Source: Dryococelus australis (taxonomy: Eukaryota > Arthropoda > Insecta > Phasmatodea > Phasmatidae). From it: 64,000 bases of DNA. The notes under the pieces are model-generated. The model saw only the letters and a program-made list of their open reading frames with translations. It had not been told where the DNA came from and made no database searches. Where the stretch lies: assembly GCA_029891345.1 (NCBI GenBank), contig CM056994.1, forward strand, positions 227,718,991-227,782,990. Direction: 5' to 3'. The position numbers and the translations under genes were made by a program. This document shows positions 24,190 through 35,514 of this stretch, piece by piece. Numbering within the stretch: position 1 is the first letter of the stretch; the number at the start of each line of letters is the position of its first letter.

Positions 24190-24194
24190 GCATT

Positions 24195-24360
24195 ACCGTC
24201 AATGTTTTTCCATTGGCTTATTAATCCACCATTGCTTCTCATTGGCAAATTACTCATATCCCTTCGACTGTTGGCAAGCCTCCACCACATGAGCTCCATC
24301 CCTGTCAATGTTTTCACATTGGGTAATTTCTCCCCTGATTTTGACTGACATCTTGGATTA
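24195..24360 (+). repeat. tandem repeat of about 120 bp continued after the gypsy insertion
   Basis: Two diverged units matching 9,320-9,560 (GTTTTTCCATTGGCTTATTA, GGCAAGCCTCCACCACA). This shows the retrotransposon entered the arm within or beside this tandem array. Confidence 0.6.
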
Positions 24361-26014
24361 AGTTAACGTATAAAATGATGGGAATTAATTTTTAAAAATA
24401 TTCACTTCAAGATCGCAAGTCCTTGAAGTCACTTCGCAGATAGCCTGAAGGCAAGATACTTACGTCATTACCTGGGGGAAGTATAGAAAGCGAGACTTGA
24501 ACTCGGCTACTAGGCGTATGCAGCCATCAACAACAGAGTTACATCCGTGGAATTATAGCAAGCGATACTTCTACCCGAATACTCAACGCACACAGCCACC
24601 AACAGACTTGTGTCCATGTCGCAGAGAAAGAGTCTTTTTACCAACCATCTAACAGATTTCACGAGATGTAGCAAGGAGAGTCGTGCAGCTGAGGACAACA
24701 CAGCGAACCTGACCCGAGGATATCTACCAAGTGTGCGAGTATCACTTTCTCCTGTCACTGACCAAACCCGCAGAAAGTTTAACTAGCGATTAATATTAAA
24801 TGTTCTCATTCTAATATAAATATTATCGGCTGATAAAGACAATCACTACCGCAATTTTCATGTCGGTTGATACCAAACACAAGCTTTGCTACATAACCAG
24901 CATGCACACGAATGACTGGTCTAATCACTTGCAACAAAAATAAAACCCTCATTTCATTCATGCCTATATAGAACTCAGCCAATTTTAAACAACCCGAGTA
25001 AGGCATGATACTTTAAACCGAACTATCATCGGAAGAGTTGAGCAGCCACTCATCACCCATCAAGAGTAAAATATGTGTATTCGTGTAACAAGCAAAGATT
25101 AACTAGAAAGAATATTTACACAGAAGTAGTATTAATGTATTCATTTAAGATACATTCAGAGTAATTAGATTTTTATTTAATCGTCTATCAATAAAATTGT
25201 CGAGAGTATTGGCATAATGAATATCCAAATGCAAGTACTATGCAGATTATAAGCTGAAACCAACTACCCATCGACCAATGAAACACAACGTACGAGGATG
25301 GAGGACAATTGTAGGATCAAGCACTTACACCTTGTTTCATATCCCATAAAATACATTACATATTAAATAAATGCCTAAATTAATTTCACCCTAAGTATAA
25401 TCTCACCATAAACAAAGCTAACTTCCGAATAACTCATGTTTGATCTTATGCATAACTTATATACCTGTCATGTTTTAAATATTAAATTTACTACACAACA
25501 AACACTATTAAAATATGCCTTTCCATCACCTATTTCAATCTGTCTAAAACTCCTGCGTCACGTTCATCGTCTCTCTACCAAGCTATAACAGGTCGTCAAC
25601 CAATCCTTAATCAGTCTGTTCTCAACTCTGGAAAGGAGAACAATGGACTCGCTGAAAAGATGCAGGTGAGTGCTTTAACTAGAAAGCTACACAATCACAA
25701 ACTGCATAACATAAATAAGTAATTAAAGTATATTGCTATAAAAATCTTTTTTCAAATATTAATACACTTTAGAAATAAAAATTTCAACACAACCTGTATG
25801 AAAGTACTACTATAAAGAACATAGAAAACATGCCTCAAAAAAGTTCCTTATTCCTCAAAAAACCAAAATTGACGTTACTTGTTTATGTTAAAAGAAAATA
25901 ATTTTAAATGTTAACCTAATATCCCATATATTTACCAATCATACAAGAATTCCAGAAACGTCCATTAGGATAACTACGATATAAAAACCTTGCTTCATCT
26001 CCCAATGACAATAG
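24361..26014. repeat. left arm of palindrome 1, middle block
   Basis: Non-coding arm sequence paired inverted with 44,160-45,680; for example CAAGAGTAAAATATG at 25,060 faces CATATTTTACTCTTG at 45,136. A short internal duplication (about 24,485-24,600) repeats CAACAGAGTTACATCCGTGG-like words. Confidence 0.7.
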
Positions 26015-26600
26015 CCCATGTAGAAAGCCACAGTCGGCCTACTGTGGTTTTATTGCTGTCACTGCTGGATGGTTCCTTTCACTGAGTACTTATGGGTTTA
26101 CACTAATGGCCCTTTTATGTCTAACTGCTGGCAACAGGATACTTGGCATGCCATTTATGGCCCACTGATGCAATGTTAAATGAAATGAAACTGATGGCTG
26201 AGAGTAGGTGACCTCCTATAAATGGCTTGCCAACTATATTCCAGCACTGGCAGCACTTAACTTATCCATTTTTGGGTCATTGACGGAACTTCATTATAGT
26301 GTTTCGTGCACTTAGAGACAGTCGGCCGACTGTGGTTTTACCGATGCATTGCTGGATTACTGCTAGCCCATAAAACTTATGGGTCTACATAACTGGCCCT
26401 GCTATGGTTAACTGCTGGCACCAAGACACTTGGCATACCATTTATGGCACACTGATGGAACTGTGATGGAAATGAAACTGATGGTTGAGAGTAGGTGACC
26501 TATTAATGGCGCATAAATGGCTTACCAACTGTATTACAGCAATGGCTGCACATAACCTATACTTATTGCTGGTAAAAGTCTGGGTAGTCTTCTGTAGGCC
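26015..26600. repeat. subterminal tandem duplication of about 290 bp
   Basis: Two units (26,025-26,310 and 26,317-26,600) share ACAGTCGGCC, ACTGTGGTTTTA, ACTTGGCAT and TGAGAGTAGGTGACCT. The other end of the element (35,280-35,490) has related TGGGC-rich words. Such iterated ends may be binding sites for the element's own proteins (inference). Confidence 0.65.
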
Positions 26601-26725
26601 ATTTCATGGCTGTGAAGTGGTACATTGATGGACCATTGCTGATGCAATTTGTCTTACTATGGGAATTTTTATGGCTCCCACTTTTCGCAAATAGCTTCTT
26701 TCAAACTACACACACATGTATATTC

Positions 26726-26731
<6 letters not shown>

Positions 26732-26797
<66 letters not shown>
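26732..26797. repeat. (TA)n microsatellite
   Basis: Uninterrupted TA dinucleotide run. Smaller ones are at 27,669-27,705 and 36,040-36,055. Confidence 0.95.
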
Positions 26798-26802
<5 letters not shown>

Positions 26803-27239
26803 CATTAGCAATTATAGATTTAAAATGGAAATCTAATTGGTTTGGATGGCTCAGGTATTGACATTTGAAACTGAAGACATTTAAAATATGTTTAAAATAC
26901 ATTTGAAATATGTTTAATCTTTTTAATATAAATTAAAGTTTATATTTTTTAATTTAATTTACTATTTAAAAGAGAATGCAAATAAAGTACTTATTTAATT
27001 AATACTTACTGATTGTTTCAAGATTTTTGAATCATTAAAAAAAACAACTAGAAAACTTAAAACTAGAGCATAATTATAATTACAATACTGAATTAATAAC
27101 TTACTCATGTTTAACTATTTTTAAATTTATTAAGAATGATAATTACAATATTAGTTTAGGAATTGGTTAAAAGATATTTGGTTTCCTTTATTTGAAGATA
27201 AGAATGTTTTAATAACAAATTAAGTTTTGTGTTTTATTC

Positions 27240-27664
27240 CTTATGGAATAAATAATCCAGGGGCTATAGCTGTAGCCCCTGGCAATTTGTCTAACAATAT
27301 ATGTTATTTGGTAGTTTTATTAAAGAAACACAACTGAGATTACACTGAAATAAAACATGATAATCCACTTGCTTTAGAATATAAATATTTTCAAAAAAAT
27401 GAAAACACTTGCTCCTTATAATTTAGTCCAAAAAACTTGGATTTTACTATCTGTATGTAATTTTAAAAACTTAATAATGAGACTAAGAACAAAAACACCA
27501 CATGAAATTCATAATTATTATATTAATTTAGAAGAAATATTTTGTGATTACAGTAAGTATGTACAAGAAAAATAAAAAGAACAATTTGCTGCAGAATTCC
27601 AAGAAAAACTAAATATAAAAGAAAAAGAAAAGAAAACTAGAACATTTTAATATGAATATTTCCA

Positions 27665-27708
<44 letters not shown>

Positions 27709-28330
27709 CAACAGAAAACAAAAAAAAGGTTATATATACATCGCAACATCTAAACAATATTCTTTAATTAATAATTTAAAAGTTGTTAAAATGGATTATT
27801 TAACTGCTCGAAATTTCCATTTTAATTCTTCTCATAACGAATAAGTTAAATGTTATATTTGTTTTCATAGAAAAGTTTATGATGTAAACAAAACAGAGAA
27901 CTTAATTCATCAGCTAGTAGATGATTTTCGTGATAAAAAGAATAATGAATTATTTGTTTTGCATTATACTCCTTTAATTGTAATTGTAAAACTAACAGTT
28001 ATAAACATAAATTAATCTTGTGATTACATCAATAATTTTACTAAAAATCAACTAGTACAAATATATTCTTTAAAAGCAATTAGTCCAGAAGAAATACATT
28101 TAAGAAATAATGATGAATTATTATATAAGCTGCAAAAAAACAGTTAAAGTATTATATGACTTCATTGATGAGCACAAATTAAAAACATCACAAAAGATTT
28201 ACTAAGCAGCTTAGAATTAGGTCATGTAAACAAAGCAAAATTTGGGAATGAAACAAAACAATGATTAAATTGGAATGCTAGTAAAAAAAACAGTTATTCA
28301 CAGAAATAAAACAATTATAATTGCGTGCAT
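27240..28330 (+). pseudogene. unidentified decayed coding sequence in the PolB element
   Basis: AT-rich sequence that translates into several short protein-like stretches on the plus strand, e.g. MDYLTARNFHF, VYDVNKTENLIHQLVDDFRD and ISPEEIHLRNNDELLYK, broken by stops. No family recognised. It lies opposite in direction to the polymerase and could be another gene of the same element. Confidence 0.35.
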
Positions 28331-28680
28331 TTATTTGGTTTTGTGTCGTGTATTATGACTTAAGTTTTAAATTATAACATTTTATTTAAAAAAACTTATT
28401 ACTAATATTATTTTTATTTTTTAGATTATATTATAGTTACTTTTCCTGATGGTGAGACTTAGTTATTAAAATATATAAATCTAGATATAGAAAATAATAT
28501 TGTACTTATAAAATGAAGATATGGAAAATAATAATATATTTATATAATGTATATGGAGAATATAATAACATATTTATAACATTTAAATATAGAAGATAAT
28601 AAATTATAAAATGAATTAAAATTATATACTTTGATATCCATATGGTATTTATCTATTTTATATTCTAGTATAATCGTTTT
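28331..28680. other. AT-rich spacer
   Basis: Very AT-rich sequence with reiterated ATATAGAAAATAATAATATATTTATA-like words shorter than 20 bases each. No gene is seen. Confidence 0.4.
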
Positions 28681-31600
28681 GTTATATCAGGGATTTCATG
28701 CTATTTTATTAACTTCGACCGTATATATTTTATGTTTTTCACTCCTTATTTAATTTATTTTTCCATATTGTATTTTCTTTTCAAACACACATTTCTTATA
28801 GTCATCAAATGTAATTCTATTCCTAATTACAATTTTTTTTTACTCCTTTAGATCTTTTATTGTCTTTATCATCAACTCTGTATGCATACATTTTTTCTCT
28901 TAAACAAACAAATTCTGTCACTATTTTACCATTACATTCATATTTTGTCTAGCCTAACACGTTATTATTTATTTGAGGCATGTTATAGTTATTATCATTA
29001 TAGTAATCACTTGTATCAAATTTATCTAACACTGTCTTCATATCTTTGTAAAAATCTTTATAATGAAAAGCATATACTAACACTAATATTTACATAACCT
29101 ACATAAATAGGTTTATTAAAATATATGTATGTTTTACACATTTGTATAGCCAGAAGATTCACATTAAATATAGTACTTTTTTAAATTTGATTTTGCTATT
29201 AATTTTTTACAAACTTTTTCGTTTGAAACCAGTCTTTTATCCGCCCTGTTCCTGATATTTTCCATTGTTTTACCAAACACAGCATTATTCATCAATTTAT
29301 AAAATCTTTTTCAAAGTTGTTTTTAGCACTACTTCTCATTGCTGCGTTTAAATCCGTATACTCCTTTAGCCAATCAGACTGATTAAACTTCACTATTCTA
29401 TGTATTTTAATAAGTTTTAGTCCGTTATTTAGACACTGTTTCAAATTATGAGAGTGTATTACATAATTTTATTTGTAATGTAAATTTGTTACCAATTTAG
29501 ATTGTTTTGTTCCTGGAATTATCTGATTTTCTGGTCAAAGTGGAAGATATTTATGTAATCCATGTAGTTCTTGTGGATACTCCAAATCGACTTCTAATAT
29601 GTTGTGAAATATTCTTCAAATTTAATATATTTTTTCGCAATAAAACTAAATTAAATTCTGGATAATTAACCCATTCGAAACCACCATATGGTAAATATTG
29701 AGAAATTGCCCATCCATAAAGATTATTTTTATCGAGATATGCTAAATAGTTGGACCCTTGATTAGGTTTAAAATCATCTAATTATTTATTATTTGCTTTA
29801 ACATATCATTTACAAGATTGTGATATTCCACTTCTAATTCATTTTTCTATCATTAAAATCATATAATAATTATGTAATAAATCTAAATGTTGTTTAGTTA
29901 TTTTTAACATGGTATCACATGATAATCCTAGTGCTGTAAAATACTATGCTGGATATAAACCATATGCATTTGTATATTTATTTCTAAGGTTTTCAAATAT
30001 ATCTATCAACAATGATACATTACATTTTAAATATGTCATGATACTCCCAAAGAGTTTTCATATTAAATTGATTCCCTACACATTTTAAATGTTCATAATC
30101 ATCATCAGTTATGTCAAATTCATTTAATTTATTGTAAAATGAACTCTTTGGTGGAAGTTCAGTTTCTTCAAATTTCTTCCAACTGCCCATATAGTCATAT
30201 GGATAAACACGTTTTCTAATAAATAAATCTATTTTATCTTCTGGAAAACGTTTTGTGTATGTTTCATTTGTTCCTTGGTTAAATGAGATGCTAATTTACA
30301 CAACCTACTAGCCAAAAATTTATGTGTGTCTATAAAACACACTTTTTTTTTTTTGTTTATTTCCCAATAGTAATAAACTTTCCTTCAATATATGCAATTA
30401 AATATATCTTTTCTTCATCATGCCCTAGCTCTTTAATTAATAAATGAGCATTATACCCATCTAAATTATGAATGTAAATTGGAACAAAATTGGGTAGTTT
30501 TAATTGAAGATTAAAATTGTTATAAACTGGGTTAGTGAATCTTTCAGTTATATGATCATTATGATATACATTTTTATTTTCCTTCGTTTATTCACAATGA
30601 TATACAGCACATTTTTTAGATTTATTATGTAATGATTTTTCTTCTTTTGCTAGTGGGTGCATTGCTTTAATACATTTCCCCAATTTCTTATACTTCTTGT
30701 TTCATTGCTTGCATAAAATACTTATGTGCAAATGGGCCTCCGTATACAACTGGAGGTTTATAATCACCAGAACTAGATACAATATAATAACAAAAAGCTT
30801 CATGTAACTGACATTTCATTTTATCTGACTCGTAATTTATTTTTAAAATCAATGGTATTTATTGGTTCATTAGTAAGTTTATATCTTTCTTTAAGTATTT
30901 CCTTATAAAAACAATTATAAATATCATCCTCTGTAAAAACTGAATATTTTTGGGTTTATGTAATTTTCTATTTCCATTGGATTTGGCTTATTGGTGGGTA
31001 TTGTCTTTAGTATTGATTTGAAACAAACTTCTATTGTAAATGGATCTTTCATCGTATGTTTTTATGTTTTGAAAAATGTTTTTTTCGCCTTTCGAAAGTA
31101 ACTGGTTCTTACTGATTATTTTTATAACAGTCTTCTGTATGTTTACATAATTTTTCTTGAGAGTTAAAAAATTAAAGACACATATCGCATATATAAGTTT
31201 TATGTTGGTTATTATTTTTTGTGCTGAAAGCAATTTCTATTTATCTTTTAACCAACAGTAATGTGAGTTTTTATCATGTTTGAAATAAAGTTAGTTTATA
31301 TGCTTGTCATTTTTGTGTTTTGTAAGAAGTGGATATACTGTGGACTTGCCTTCAATGGAGTATACATTTATAACTGTATCAATTTGATTTTCTATTTTTG
31401 GTATATTGTCAATTTTAATAGGATATTCGTATTTTTTTATTACTCCATCTTTATTAAGCCCCACATTTTTATATTTAGTTACCCTTTGTGGATCTTTTTC
31501 TGATGGATACTATGCAGACTTGATTGCCCAAAGAAAATATTTTTGATCTTCATTTATTATATTAATACATGGTTTTTTATTCTTAATATCTTCTTGTGGA

Positions 31601-31900
31601 TCAATATATGATGACCCAATAATGGATTATACTTATTTATAGATAAGTGTATTCCAAGTATTCTGTATAGTGCCCAATCTGGAAGACTTTTTCAATATTT
31701 TCTATTTGTGTAAGGTAATCTTTTTTATGATTTTGTAAGTGCTTTTAATTTCTCCTTTGTTTAATATTGTTTGGGTATATAATTGAATGTCATCAAATCA
31801 CCATATTTCACCTGTTTTTGGGCAGCGAAAAGAGGCAACAAATCTAATGTGTGATTTAATTCCTCTAAAGTTCAAAAGTTGATCAATATGTTACTTAAAT
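28680..31900 (-). pseudogene. family B DNA polymerase, protein-primed (Polinton type)
   Basis: Would replicate the element's DNA. Seen from N to C on the minus strand, across several frames: WAIKSAVYPSEKDPQRVTKY; NSHYCWLKDK; a C2H2-like finger (CDMCLNFFNSQEKLCKH); exonuclease region YIHNLDGYNAHLL; RKRVYPYDYMGSWKKFEE; ENLRNKYTNAYGLYP and LGLSCDTMLK; motif A YLDKNNLYGWAISQYLPYGG; motif B LMNNAVFGKTMENIRN; KPIYVG; then KMYAYRVDDKDNKRSKG. The Asp-rich motif C (DTDS) expected between KPIYVG and FYKDM is absent, with only a short gap in its place, so a deletion has removed it. Many frameshifts; non-functional. Confidence 0.85.
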
Positions 31901-32118
31901 ACCTTTTTTTTTATCGAATTAAAAAAATGTTTAGGCTTTACTTAACTAAAGCTATTTTCAATTATATTTGCTGATATCCTACTTTTAAAAGCTGTAGTAA
32001 CTCTATAATTGTTATTGGTTCTTCTATTTCTTTTGTTTACATATACATTAGTAGAAAAAGGAAATATTTCTTTTAATTCCTTTTTATCTCCGTCGTATAG
32101 TTCTTTAATATCGACATA

Positions 32119-32254
32119 TAAAAAGGTAAACTTTTGAACATTTGTTTAGCATTATCTTTTGAAAAGGTAAAACATTTTTAACATTTGTTTAGCATCATCT
32201 TTTGAAAAAGGTAAAACTTTTTAGAACATTTGTTTATCATTAGCATTTGCAAAT
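32119..32254 (+). repeat. short tandem repeat split by the solo LTR
   Basis: Three units of about 43-46 bp built on GGTAAAACTTTTGAACATTT and GTTTAGCATTATCTTTTG. A further unit begins at 32,885 on the other side of the solo LTR. Confidence 0.7.
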
Positions 32255-32880
32255 TGAATTGTTCCCCCCTTCTACCTAACACTCACAGTCGACTCCAACT
32301 TCTACATTTATGTTATTACCGAGTTCAATGTAAGTTATGTGATTACTGTAAGAAGGGGTAGCGGTCATGGGGGAGTAAATTGGCTGAATATAAACTAATT
32401 AAACACGATAGTCATTAAACACAAAACACTTTATTAAAACATTAATTACATTAAAATGATATATACAAGTTACATTAAATGGTACAAGATGAAACGTTAC
32501 TCTTCCTCTTAATTGCTCACGTCTTTCTGGGTAACAGGGTTCTGATACAAAGCCTTGCGCCTACTGCCTATTCGGATTATGCTCACCATATAATAAAGTG
32601 CTGTAGACTGGCCAAGAGCTCCTCAAGGCCTGGATGGTGATGTTTCCCTCATCATCAGCGTAGTTGGCTCCGACAGCAATACACAGTAACACACTGATCA
32701 CTCTGGTGCGCCTCAGGGGGGGGGGGGGGAGAAACGGGGGCTAGTGCGTTGCACTCAACTTATATACTCCTTTGACAGTGGGTCACGAGGATCGCGTTTT
32801 ATAAATAAGTGCCTCAATCTTGGTACTATACCCTGTAGCACCTAAGGTTAACTATGTGCGGCCCCTTGGTGTCCACTACA
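32255..32880 (-). mobile_element. solo LTR
   Basis: A 626-bp GC-richer block with LTR-like ends: in minus orientation it starts TGTAGTGGACACC and ends AACAATTCA. It is flanked by AAAT on both sides (32,251-32,254 and 32,881-32,884). A TATA-like GAGTATATAAG lies on the minus strand near 32,765. A run of G sits at 32,717-32,729. It interrupts the tandem repeat of the PolB element, so it arrived later. Not related by eye to the gypsy LTR at 9,790. Confidence 0.6.
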
Positions 32881-33555
32881 AAATGGTAAACTTTTGAACA
32901 TGTGTTTAACATTAACATTTGAAGGAGAAGTTTTAGGCTTCTGTTTATTCCCAATTTTTTGTGAGAGAAAGAAAAAATAGTAATGTAATTATATGCCAAA
33001 AATATATAGTAAAAAAGTAGGATGTTCATTTATTATAATTTTTATTTTATTCTTTAAAATTATTATTTTCTTCTTTTTAAAATATATCATTAGAAAAAGG
33101 AAATATTTCTTTTAAATAATTTTATCTTCTTTATAATATAAATCGTCAGAAAAAGTAAATATTTCTTTTAATTCATTTTTATATTTTTCATATACTTTTT
33201 TGGCAACAACACGATAGAAAGGCAAATTTTCAAGGTGCCGCTTCTAACAGCAAATTCTTCACGTTCTTTAAGAACATTATGTTGTGTTATAATATTTATA
33301 ATTAAATCATTTCATCTTAGGCTATGTATATATTTAATTTATGCTTTTAATGATAGGTCTTAACTCCAACACTTTTAAAGCATTTAGATGTTCTGCAGAT
33401 ATTTTTAATGCGTTTATTTTTAATGTGTTTATTTAGAAGTAAAAAATTTAATGGGTTGTGAAAAATATAAATTCAAAAAATATATAGTCGACAAAAATCT
33501 AAAAGTAATAAATTTAAAGGAATGAAATCGAAAAAGCGTTTTTTATTTATTGGTA
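32881..33555. other. AT-rich spacer in PolB element
   Basis: Low-complexity AT-rich DNA with repeats of AGAAAAAGGAAATATTTCTTTTA-type words (each shown piece under 20 bases in the copies at 32,050, 33,090 and 33,140). No gene is seen. Confidence 0.35.
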
Positions 33556-33559
33556 ATAA

Positions 33560-34200
33560 TTTTTAACTATTCAACTTCTTGTAGTAATATTTCTCATTAA
33601 AACAATTTCTACTTATTGTTGTATGTTTGTCCATACTAGTTTTATGAGAAGAAAATAATTTTATGGATTTATTCTCATTACATGCTCTACGTATCTTTGC
33701 TGGATAGTTATCATGTTGAATTTCACTTAGAATGTCTACTACTGCATTGTGCAATTTAGTTTTAAATACTTTTTTGAGTAATATGTTATAACACATTTTC
33801 CATATTCACATACTACTTTCTCTTTATTTAACTCACATTGATTTCTGACATCTTCAATTAAACATTTTATGGTCGTTATAATGTTTATCTTTTGTAAGTT
33901 TATTTGAGTAAAAAGAATCAATAGATTTATTCTCATTACATACTGTACATGTATTTGTCAAGCAATTATCATGTTGATTTTCATTTTTGGGAAATACTTT
34001 ATATGTTAAATTATTTTCTACATTCACACTGTACTTTAGCTTTATTTAACTCATGTTGATTACTGACATTTTCAATTAAACATTTTTACAGATGTTGTAA
34101 TACATATCTTTTGCATGTTTATTTGAGTAAAAACTTTCTATATTTAATACTTCGCCGCACTTTTTACATTGCTTTCATATGCCAGTATTTTCCATTTCAT
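33560..34200 (-). pseudogene. tandem zinc-binding modules (CxxC...SFYSNK type)
   Basis: At least three repeats of a Cys-pair module on the minus strand: CKKCGEVLNIESFYSNK, then CTVCNENKSIDSFYSNK, then RRACNENKSIKLFSSHK, each followed by a KD..YN segment and weak second Cys positions. The CxxC-x(8-10)-FY-x-NK pattern resembles small zinc-ribbon modules seen in HNH-type and virus-like proteins; I do not assign a function. Frameshifts separate the modules. Confidence 0.55.
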
Positions 34201-34528
34201 AAGAGGGAAGCAATTCCATTTTTATTTACAAAAAAATTAATTTTTTAAGAAGAATAAAAATGGGGTTACATAAAATATATAACAAAATATAAAAATTATA
34301 AACATACAAAAAGTAAAAAAAAGATATGAAAACTTGTGTGTAAAAATAGTTCCACTTTTTCTGATTCCAAAATAAAAAACCTATGTGTAAACAATAGTGA
34401 CATTTATCATATTCTAAACACTGAAAAACTGATGTATAAACAATAATCTAATTTTTTCCACATTCTAAGATATAAGCAACATTTGTTTTTTTATTCTTAA
34501 TAAATTTATTTCTTTATAAATAATAAAA

Positions 34529-34760
34529 ATGGAATCGCTTCTCAAAAAGTTAAAAAAATCTTATGAATTGACAAAACTACAAGAGCTTGAAATTGATAAA
34601 AAGTATGCTGTTAGAGAATTTCAAATTTATAAATCTAAATTTGGGGAAAATTTAGTTGTATTCTAGAGGAAAAATAAAAAAATTACATTACCAGATCGCC
34701 ATAGAAATGTATCTGATAAAAATAAATGAGAAACAAGTTTTTATAGCATATAAAGGTTTA
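34529..34760 (+). pseudogene. small lysine-rich protein, N-terminal remnant
   Basis: Starts MESLLKKLKKSYELTKLQEL, then KKYAVREFQIYKSKFG, stop, then ITLPDRHRNVSDKN. The layout (helical start, YPI-like strand, LP-R segment) recalls short uncharacterised proteins common near arthropod virus-like elements. That recall is unverified and no function is claimed. Confidence 0.4.
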
Positions 34761-35280
34761 AAAGATATGAAATATGGAAAATACATATATGCATGATAAA
34801 GTATTCTCTTAAAATGTTTAAATTGAACGTTTTGGATCTAGTAAATTGAATTTTTTATATTTGTACATATTTTTGGGGTCCCGCACACGGGAGGCGATGT
34901 GCTGTAATGATTAACATAATATTTTGCTTGCTTTTAGCATAAATTTGCATGATTTTGCTTGCAAATTTTGTTTAAATTTGCTTGATTTTGGCTTGAATTT
35001 TCTTGATTTTAGATTTTTTCATCGAATTTATTATGTTTCTTGTAATTTTATTAAAAATAGTCCTATCGGCATAATAATGTTTGTTTATTGCAATTCTAGA
35101 ATAAAACTGCCTTATTTATTTCAGTGCTGCCCTACGATAGGTATTTTATATCTACTCATATCGTATAATGTGTTTATTAGTGAAATAAAACAAATTAAAA
35201 ACGAAGAACAGTTGATATTGATGTAAATATAATAATTTTTCAGAGATACAGTTTGGCATATGGAGAAAGCATGGCTAGCC
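34761..35280. other. unassigned right part of PolB element
   Basis: Contains TTTGCTTGATTTTGGCTTG-like reiterations at 34,920-35,010 and otherwise nothing recognised. Confidence 0.35.
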
Positions 35281-35514
35281 ATCAGTAGGTCATCTGATTG
35301 CTGTGGAATCGTACATCGATGGGCTATTGCTGTTGTAACCGCATGAGCAATGCTTGGGTAGTTTCTGTTCACCACTCCTAGGCCAGTTATGGGCAGAGTA
35401 TGGCTAGTTACTGGTGCCACATAAGGACCTGCAATGGTGCCAGGTGCATACCGACTGTAAACCACAAGTGGGTCATATGTGGTTTGCTACATGGGAAGTT
35501 ATTTTATTGCTTTA

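Larger units (their letters stand above)
26015..35495 (-). mobile_element. Polinton/Maverick-like element with decayed PolB
   Basis: A 9.5-kb insertion in the left arm. Its ends are short inverted repeats: CCCATGTAGAAAGCCACA at 26,015 and the reverse complement CCCATGTAGCAAACCACA ending at 35,495. It contains a protein-primed type DNA polymerase B remnant, zinc-binding modules and other decayed coding sequence. No integrase, packaging ATPase, protease or capsid motif was found. It could be a degraded Polinton or a related virus-like integrant. No convincing target duplication was seen, and about 150 right-arm bases (44,010-44,150) have no left counterpart, suggesting a deletion at insertion. 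Confidence 0.7.

Noticed and set aside
26606..26902. Open frames of alternating Tyr-Ile on both strands
   Set aside because: These are translations of the (TA)n microsatellite. The same applies to frames at 41,443-41,684.
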